Origin: Mucor mucedo
Taxonomy: Eukaryota; Mucoromycota; Mucoromycetes; Mucorales; Mucoraceae
Direction of reading: 5' to 3'
Assembly (NCBI RefSeq): GCF_025094135.1
Contig: NW_026252460.1
Coordinates: forward strand, 1 to 64,000
Length of the DNA stretch: 64,000 nucleotides
Shown: one piece after another, positions 58,937-64,000 of the stretch
How the letters are laid out: each line of letters starts with the position of its first letter
Numbering within the stretch: position 1 is the first letter of the stretch
Position numbers and translations under genes: made by a program
Notes under the pieces: model-generated
What the model was told of the DNA's origin: nothing
Database searches by the model: none
The model's input: only the letters and a program-made list of their open reading frames with translations

Positions 58937-59377
58937 CTATTTTGTACTAAACAACTTTTTAAAATTGTTTGTAATATCAATAATCTTTTCAAATATTTCC
59001 TTTTCTGCAACAGGGTTTCGATGCTCATAGACTACATTTTTTTCCTCTTCATATTCCGGTGTCTCATATCCGTCTTCTAGGTCCACAAGATGCGTATCCC
59101 GTATATGTTTAGCAAGTCTTTGCAAATCTTGAGGGCAATAAAACCAACAAGAAGGACATCCATAGAATAAACATTGATGAGGATCGGATTTGCTCTTCAC
59201 AAATTCGTATTGCGTAGAAGTTGGACGGGATCTGCTTTGCATTCGAGGGTGTAATTGGATTTGGTGCACTTCCATCATATGCTTAATAAGATAACTGGGG
59301 CTGGAATAAGGACTGCCGCATTCGCAGCATACATTATCGACATACGCTGTTCGTCGAATATGGTTTTTTATTACCAT
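58937..59377 (-). CDS. Paired C2H2 zinc-finger protein B, paralogue of A
   Basis: An intronless 146-aa frame starts at the ATG of MVIKNHIRRT; the frame extends further upstream without another ATG. The first finger is CECGSPYSSPSYLIKHMMEVH, preceded by an extra Cys. The second is CPSCWFYCPQDLQRLAKHIRD followed by TH. Between them lies a basic Arg/Ser linker, and after them an acidic stretch and a C-terminal helix ending KKLFSTK. Same strand as gene A, about 200 bp upstream of it, so the pair probably arose by tandem duplication. Sequence identity is low outside the fingers, which implies an old duplication. Function is unknown. Confidence 0.65.
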   Translation of the reverse strand: MVIKNHIRRTAYVDNVCCECGSPYSSPSYLIKHMMEVHQIQLHPRMQSRSRPTSTQYEFVKSKSDPHQCLFYGCPSCWFYCPQDLQRLAKHIRDTHLVDLEDGYETPEYEEEKNVVYEHRNPVAEKEIFEKIIDITNNFKKLFSTK

Positions 59378-61254
59378 GTTTTGAGATAGATTAGTAAATT
59401 TTGAGAGAGAAGAGGAGGGATGGAAAAAGAAAAAGAGAAGATTGGGCCACAAGTGACCTTCTAGTACTATTGTGTGGTCAATATAAAGCTCTCACGTGAT
59501 TACTGTCGTTGACCATAAGCTGTATTTATGTCATGTCTCATGCTGATAAAGAAATCATATAAATTATAGCTTGAGATAGCCTGTACCCGTTTGATAATGG
59601 TTCTAAAGAATGACAAAATAACATGGTCAAATCTCAGAACCCTAACCCGACTGCAGCAAATACCGCACGGAAAAAAAATTACAAGTTTGTCAATTTTAAC
59701 CGGCTACAGTTTAATGAGAAAAATATGAACTAATACGTATGTACTTGTTCCAAGTTACTCCTTTTGTCCGTTTGATTAAAAAAAAAACTCGATAAAGCTA
59801 ATTTTGGTGCTTTGAATGGTATGTTAGACGAGACCAAGACTCGAGTTGATGATGAACGCTTAATATCAATACCCTCTGTACTCTCTTGTGGCAAAAAGTA
59901 CAATTAACTGTGTGTTATTGCTTTTGAAATATAATAGAATGCAATATTTTTTACACAGGGAAATGAAACTAGGATTTATTAATCGTTTCCGTTTTAGTCT
60001 TAAAAAAAGACGATATATTAAAGGAATATAAAGATATGAAGAGGTCAAAGATAAAAAAGCAAAGCAAGCATTTGAGGTGGATCATTCTTGATTGAACAAT
60101 TTTTGTCATTGATCGCTCTCTGACGCTTCTTTATAAGAAAGGAATCATCTACCGATAGTATAATCGTAACTAGATCCAAGCATAACTTTAATCCATGTCC
60201 CAGCCAAAATCAGAAAGCAGCTTTCGTGTATAAAACGATGTACCTTTATCATTCCTTGTCATAATTTTTCATTTGGTTGTGGAAAATAAACTTAATAATT
60301 GTTTACCCTTTTCTTGGAAAGTAGTGCTTTTTATCAACATGAGAGAAAAAACTATATAATTATATCAAGATGAGATAATCAATTAATTATATAAAAAAGA
60401 ATAGATCTTTTTAAAGATGTTAGTGATCGACAACAAAGCATTCTATCAGATTATCTAGGTATGTGTGTGATGTCACTACGTTAGCAAATTCTTTATCGGA
60501 AGGTTTAGTAAAATATAGCAATGAAAAGGAGTCATGTTATGAAAACAAATCTAGCACTTTGTAGCTCATAAAACTCGGGTTTCTGTAGATACAAATCAAC
60601 TTTAAATGTGTGAATAAACCTTGATATATGTAAAATGAAAGAAGAAGATAGCGCAATTTTTTTTTAAAAAAAACACATCGATGTAGACATTGTCGCTATA
60701 CCAGCTTTTGCTTTATGAACAAACAAGTTTTCTTTATAGTGTGTGACCCCTTATTCTCTTCTTGTAATTACTTAAGTGAATATGTTTAATAAATCCGTGA
60801 AAACGGACACTATTGCTTTGATAGCAACAGTTACATTCATGTAACCTTGTAAATAATTTTGCTTCTTACGACTCAATAATAAACTGTGCCATAAATCCGC
60901 AAACACGGCCATAACATTTGAGGTCTGGAACGACATTGTTAGAGCTACATGAAGAAATTTCTGGGTGATACATCTTTATGCTCTTTTTTTATTTAAATCC
61001 GCAAACACGGCAGACCCGATTTCCGACAAAGTGCACCCTCATTGAACAAAAAGTTAGATGTGCACTGTTTGTACTACCTTGGCGTTGTTTCAGCTTTTCT
61101 TATCTAATACTCTGTAAGGGTCAGAACATGACGTATACACACTACCATATATGGTAGCTTCATCAACCATGAGTTAAATAAAAACTATAAATTAAGCTCT
61201 TTTTTTTTTCGTTTCCGTAATTATTTTTTTGTATTTATAATCAATAGTTTCGCT
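59378..61254. other. 1.9-kb gene-free region with spaced repeat motifs
   Basis: Between the divergent zinc-finger B and aldo/keto reductase genes. It holds a telomere-like AACCCTAACCC at 59638-59648 and three copies of an 18-bp motif at 60791, 60893 and 60995. A 60-codon minus-strand frame at 59866-60048 has no recognisable feature. Confidence 0.6.
60791..61012 (+). repeat. Three copies of AAATCCGCAAACACGGC at 102-bp spacing
   Basis: Copies start at 60791 (variant AAATCCGTGAAAACGGAC), 60893 and 60995. Each contains CCG-N6-CGG, a small inverted repeat. Start-to-start distance is 102 bp both times. The sequence between copies is only weakly similar. Confidence 0.75.
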
Positions 61255-62449
61255 ATGACTGAAAATAAAGTTCTTCCAAAGATGCAATATGTTCGCTTCG
61301 GCAACACCGGCTTAAGAGTAAGTAATACCATTTTTTGAAGTGTGTATGTCCACGTAGGCATTTCAACATACTTATTCCATATTTAGGTTTCGCGTTTTGC
61401 CTTGGGCTGCATGTCGTACGGGTCTTCCAAATGGCAACCTTGGGTTAAGGATGAAGAAGAGTCTCTCTATCTGATTGGTAAAGCTTATGAGGCTGGTATT
61501 AACTTTTTCGATACAGCCGAAAGTTATTCGAACGGTGAAAGTGAGCGTATCTTGGGTAAAGCCATTCAAAAGTTCAACATGCCTCGATCTCGTATCGTAA
61601 TTGCTACCAAGGTCTACTTCACTGTCGATAAAGATATCAGTAATAATCTACTTGGAAAGAAATTAGATGGTCAAAGTGAGTATGTCAATTCGTATGGCTT
61701 GTCTAGAAAACATATTTTCGATTCTGTTGAAGGGTCTTTGAAGAGACTTGGCGTTGATTATATTGATCTGTATCAAATTCATCGTTTCGATCATGTAAGT
61801 TTTTTTTTATTAGTGGGTGTCTGTGAATAAATGGACTTTTTGTGAAAATTTACTGTTGGTTTCTATATAGGATACGCCCATTGAAGAAACCATGGAGGCA
61901 TTGAATGATTTGGTTCGATCTGGTAAAGTCAGATACATTGGTTGTTCGTCTTGTTTTGCTTGGGAATTCCAAAAAGCCAACGCCATTGCCGAAAAGAACG
62001 GTTGGACCAAGTTCTCTAGTATGCAGAATCTCTACAATCTGTTATATCGTGAGGAGGAGCGTGAAATGATTCCTTACTGTCTTGATAGTGGTATTGCCTC
62101 CATCCATTGGTCCCCTCTTGCCAGAGGCCTCTTGACTGGTAACAACCGTAACTCTGTTCGTATCCAAAGTGACCTTGCTATCAATGCCTTCTTCGCAAAG
62201 AAGGAAAGTGTCAATAATGATTTGATTGTGGATCGTGTTGTTGAAATTGCAGAAAAGCTCGGTCATTCCCCTGCTCAGATTGCTTTAGGTTGGATGTTGA
62301 CTAAAAAGCACGTTACCAGTCCAATTATTGGCGTTTCTAGAGAATCAAACCTTTATGATATTATTGGAACCCTTGATGTCAAATTGTCTGAGGAGGAAAT
62401 TAATTATCTTGAAGAAGCTTATATCCCTCGTAACCTCATTCCCATGTAA
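61255..62449 (+). CDS. Aldo/keto reductase (aryl-alcohol dehydrogenase / YakC-like)
   Basis: Three exons, 61255-61317, 61387-61794 and 61871-62449, give about 349 aa. TIM-barrel features of the family are FGNTGLRVSRFALGCMSYG, the catalytic Asp-Tyr-Lys-His set (FFDTAESYSNGESE, IATKVY, YQIHRFDHDTP), SLKRLGVDYIDLY, GKVRYIGCSS and the NADP-binding SPLARGLLTG...SPIIGVSRESNL. It should reduce aldehydes or ketones with NADPH in the cytosol. No targeting signal is visible. It resembles fungal aryl-alcohol dehydrogenases and versiconal-acetate-reductase-type enzymes, but no biosynthetic cluster surrounds it, so a detoxification role is more likely. The three-copy motif lies about 260-465 bp upstream. 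Confidence 0.92.
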
Positions 62450-62678
62450 TTGGATAAATCGCATTCATGATAAATATTGAGAATAAAAAATTTATTCACC
62501 ATAAAAAAATGAATTATGTTTGTGGGGGGCAAAAAAGTTATTTTGACATCCTTGAGTTTATAAAAAGAGCAAGTTACACGGACAATGCTTAAAAAATCAA
62601 GTCACGATAACTCTAAAATTCTGTGTGCATGTTTATTTTTATTTATATATTACAATTTTTTATTTAAAAAAGAACTTT

Positions 62679-63724
62679 TTAAGCAGAGATGAAGTTCTTC
62701 ATGTTTTGGAGCCATTGGGTATACTCCTTTTGTTCCTTATGCTCAACATAATCGGGCAAGAAGTTGGCCAAAGCAGTGTTAATACCACGCTCTTCGAGGT
62801 AACGTTCAAAGAGGTTTTGGAGGTTTTCATCCAATTCGGCAAATTGAGGACCAATGTAAAGTCCACGACGTTGCCAGTCAGCCTCAGCAGATTGTTCATC
62901 AGCTAATTTACCGTCCTTATAATACATGACACTTTCGACAGCGATCTCACCATCTTGGGCAACAGTATCAATTGTGACAGCACCTTGACCATCCTAACAT
63001 TATCAAACAAGTTTAAAAATACTGCTTTCTATCCAGTTAATTTCTTGTTTACCTTTTCAATGGTGACGGAAGCGCGAACGGGGAAAGAGACGGCTTCATC
63101 ATCTTCCTCAGTCTCGGCCTCAACCATATCATCCTCAGGAAGGAAACCTTCGGGGGAAGCGTTGTTGATATCAGAGATGGAGAACAAGACACGAATCCTA
63201 TAATTCCTCGCTTAATTTTTCTTTTCTTCTCCATAAACGTGTATATCCCCCCTCTATTGCACTTACTTTTCATTTCCAAAGGTACGAGAAAGAGTAACTT
63301 CATCGACACCAGCCTTATCCTCAATCTAACAACGGTACTCTTTTAGACAACAAGTAAAATTCACCCAAAAAAAAAAAAAGTTATATTACCTTGAAGGAGT
63401 TGGCTTCCAAAAACTCCTTGACAAATTCAGGTTGACCAGCTTCGGCGTTGGATTGTTCGTATTGAAGCTCTTCGTCCAACTTGTGAGTAAGATCAGCATC
63501 AACTATTCGCAACCATGGGGATATATTTAGTTACGAAAAAAAATGTGTCAAATATAAACTTTACCAACACCGTTGCTCATACGAGCCATACCGGCAGAGA
63601 AAGAACGCGTAGCGGTGAATGCAACAGTAGGCATACGTTGGGTCATGCTAGGAGCAACGAAGCTCTTAACAAGGCTAGGACGTGCAATAGCACGAAGAGA
63701 AGAACGTAATAATTGAGAAGCCAT
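62679..63724 (-). CDS. MAM33: Mitochondrial matrix acidic protein Mam33/p32
   Basis: Five exons, 63724-63565, 63502-63390, 63325-63267, 63197-63053 and 62993-62679, give about 263 aa, like yeast Mam33 and human p32/C1QBP. The N-terminal ~45 residues are rich in Arg, Ser and Ala without acids (MASQLLRSSLRAIARPSL), a mitochondrial presequence. The mature part is acidic and ends in the family block YIGPQFAELDENLQNLFERYLEERGINTALANFL...YVEHKEQKEYTQWL. Family members form doughnut trimers in the matrix and support mitochondrial translation. An A30 run on the plus strand lies just upstream of the start codon (63804-63833). Confidence 0.94.
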
Positions 63725-63802
63725 TAGAAATAAAAGAAAAATAGATAAAAGAGAGGCATTGACAGGGGGATCGCGAGCCCTCGTTTTGTGTGCGGGCCAT
63801 CC

Positions 63803-63837
<35 letters not shown>

Positions 63838-64000
63838 AATACACCTGAGTTTTAAATAAAAACCCTGGTACGCAGCAATTTGAGGCTTTGAATCATGCAA
63901 AATAAATAAAAACTGCCCTGCAGTATAATTTTTTTATTTTTTTTAATTTGCTTCTTTGAGACGGTAACAAAGAGGAATATCTCCACTTGTTTTCAAAATA
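63725..64000. other. Window end, Mam33 upstream region
   Basis: Contains a 30-nt A run at 63804-63833. I see no gene in it. Confidence 0.5.

Overview
This is a gene-dense, AT-rich fungal nuclear contig. Nearly every gene is split by short introns (mostly 50-110 nt, GT..AG) with C/TTAG-type acceptors. The gene content (tandem DUF3712-type surface protein, fungal Set9, Sen1, MCM7, Ars2, GAR1, CK2 beta, Mam33) and intron style suggest a Mucoromycota (Mucorales-like) filamentous fungus. That placement is inference; no species can be named from the sequence alone. Exon boundaries below were worked out by hand from reading frame, splice signals and remembered family features, and the phases of each model add up to an open frame.

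Layout. 0-9.4 kb: end of a peroxisomal acyl-CoA thioesterase, then a head-to-head pair of opposing Ras regulators, a RasGEF (minus) and a 21-exon PH-C2-RasGAP protein (plus), sharing a 526-bp divergent promoter. 9.4-22.4 kb: a Lys/Thr-rich single-pass surface protein, a 2.3-kb gene-free stretch, an unusually large Set9/KMT5-type histone methyltransferase (about 1890 aa) with repeats and many SUMO-interaction-like motifs, CK2 beta, and two small membrane proteins. 22.4-30.2 kb: a standalone response-regulator receiver protein, MCM7, an alpha/beta hydrolase, a very small secreted peptide, and an Ost-alpha/TMEM184-like transporter. 30.2-33.6 kb: gene-free, with a degenerate repeat array. 33.6-38.7 kb: a 1643-aa DUF3712-type membrane protein. 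39.6-53 kb: RNA-processing neighbourhood with Sen1 helicase, Ars2 (convergent with Sen1), and GAR1. 53-64 kb: mitochondrial ClpX, Yip1, a SMARCD/Rsc6 SWIB subunit, two tandem paralogous paired-zinc-finger genes, a gene-free region carrying an 18-bp motif three times at exactly 102-bp spacing, an aldo/keto reductase, and Mam33/p32.

Most genes are single-copy housekeeping genes and do not form an operon or a metabolic cluster. I found no CRISPR array, integrated virus, intact transposon, rRNA or convincing tRNA. The most interesting items are the Ras GEF/GAP divergent pair, two GC-AG introns with the same donor, microexons that carry catalytic residues (RasGAP arginine finger, Set9 HDC motif), the SIM-rich Set9 tail, the 102-bp-spaced motif, and the paired zinc-finger paralogues.
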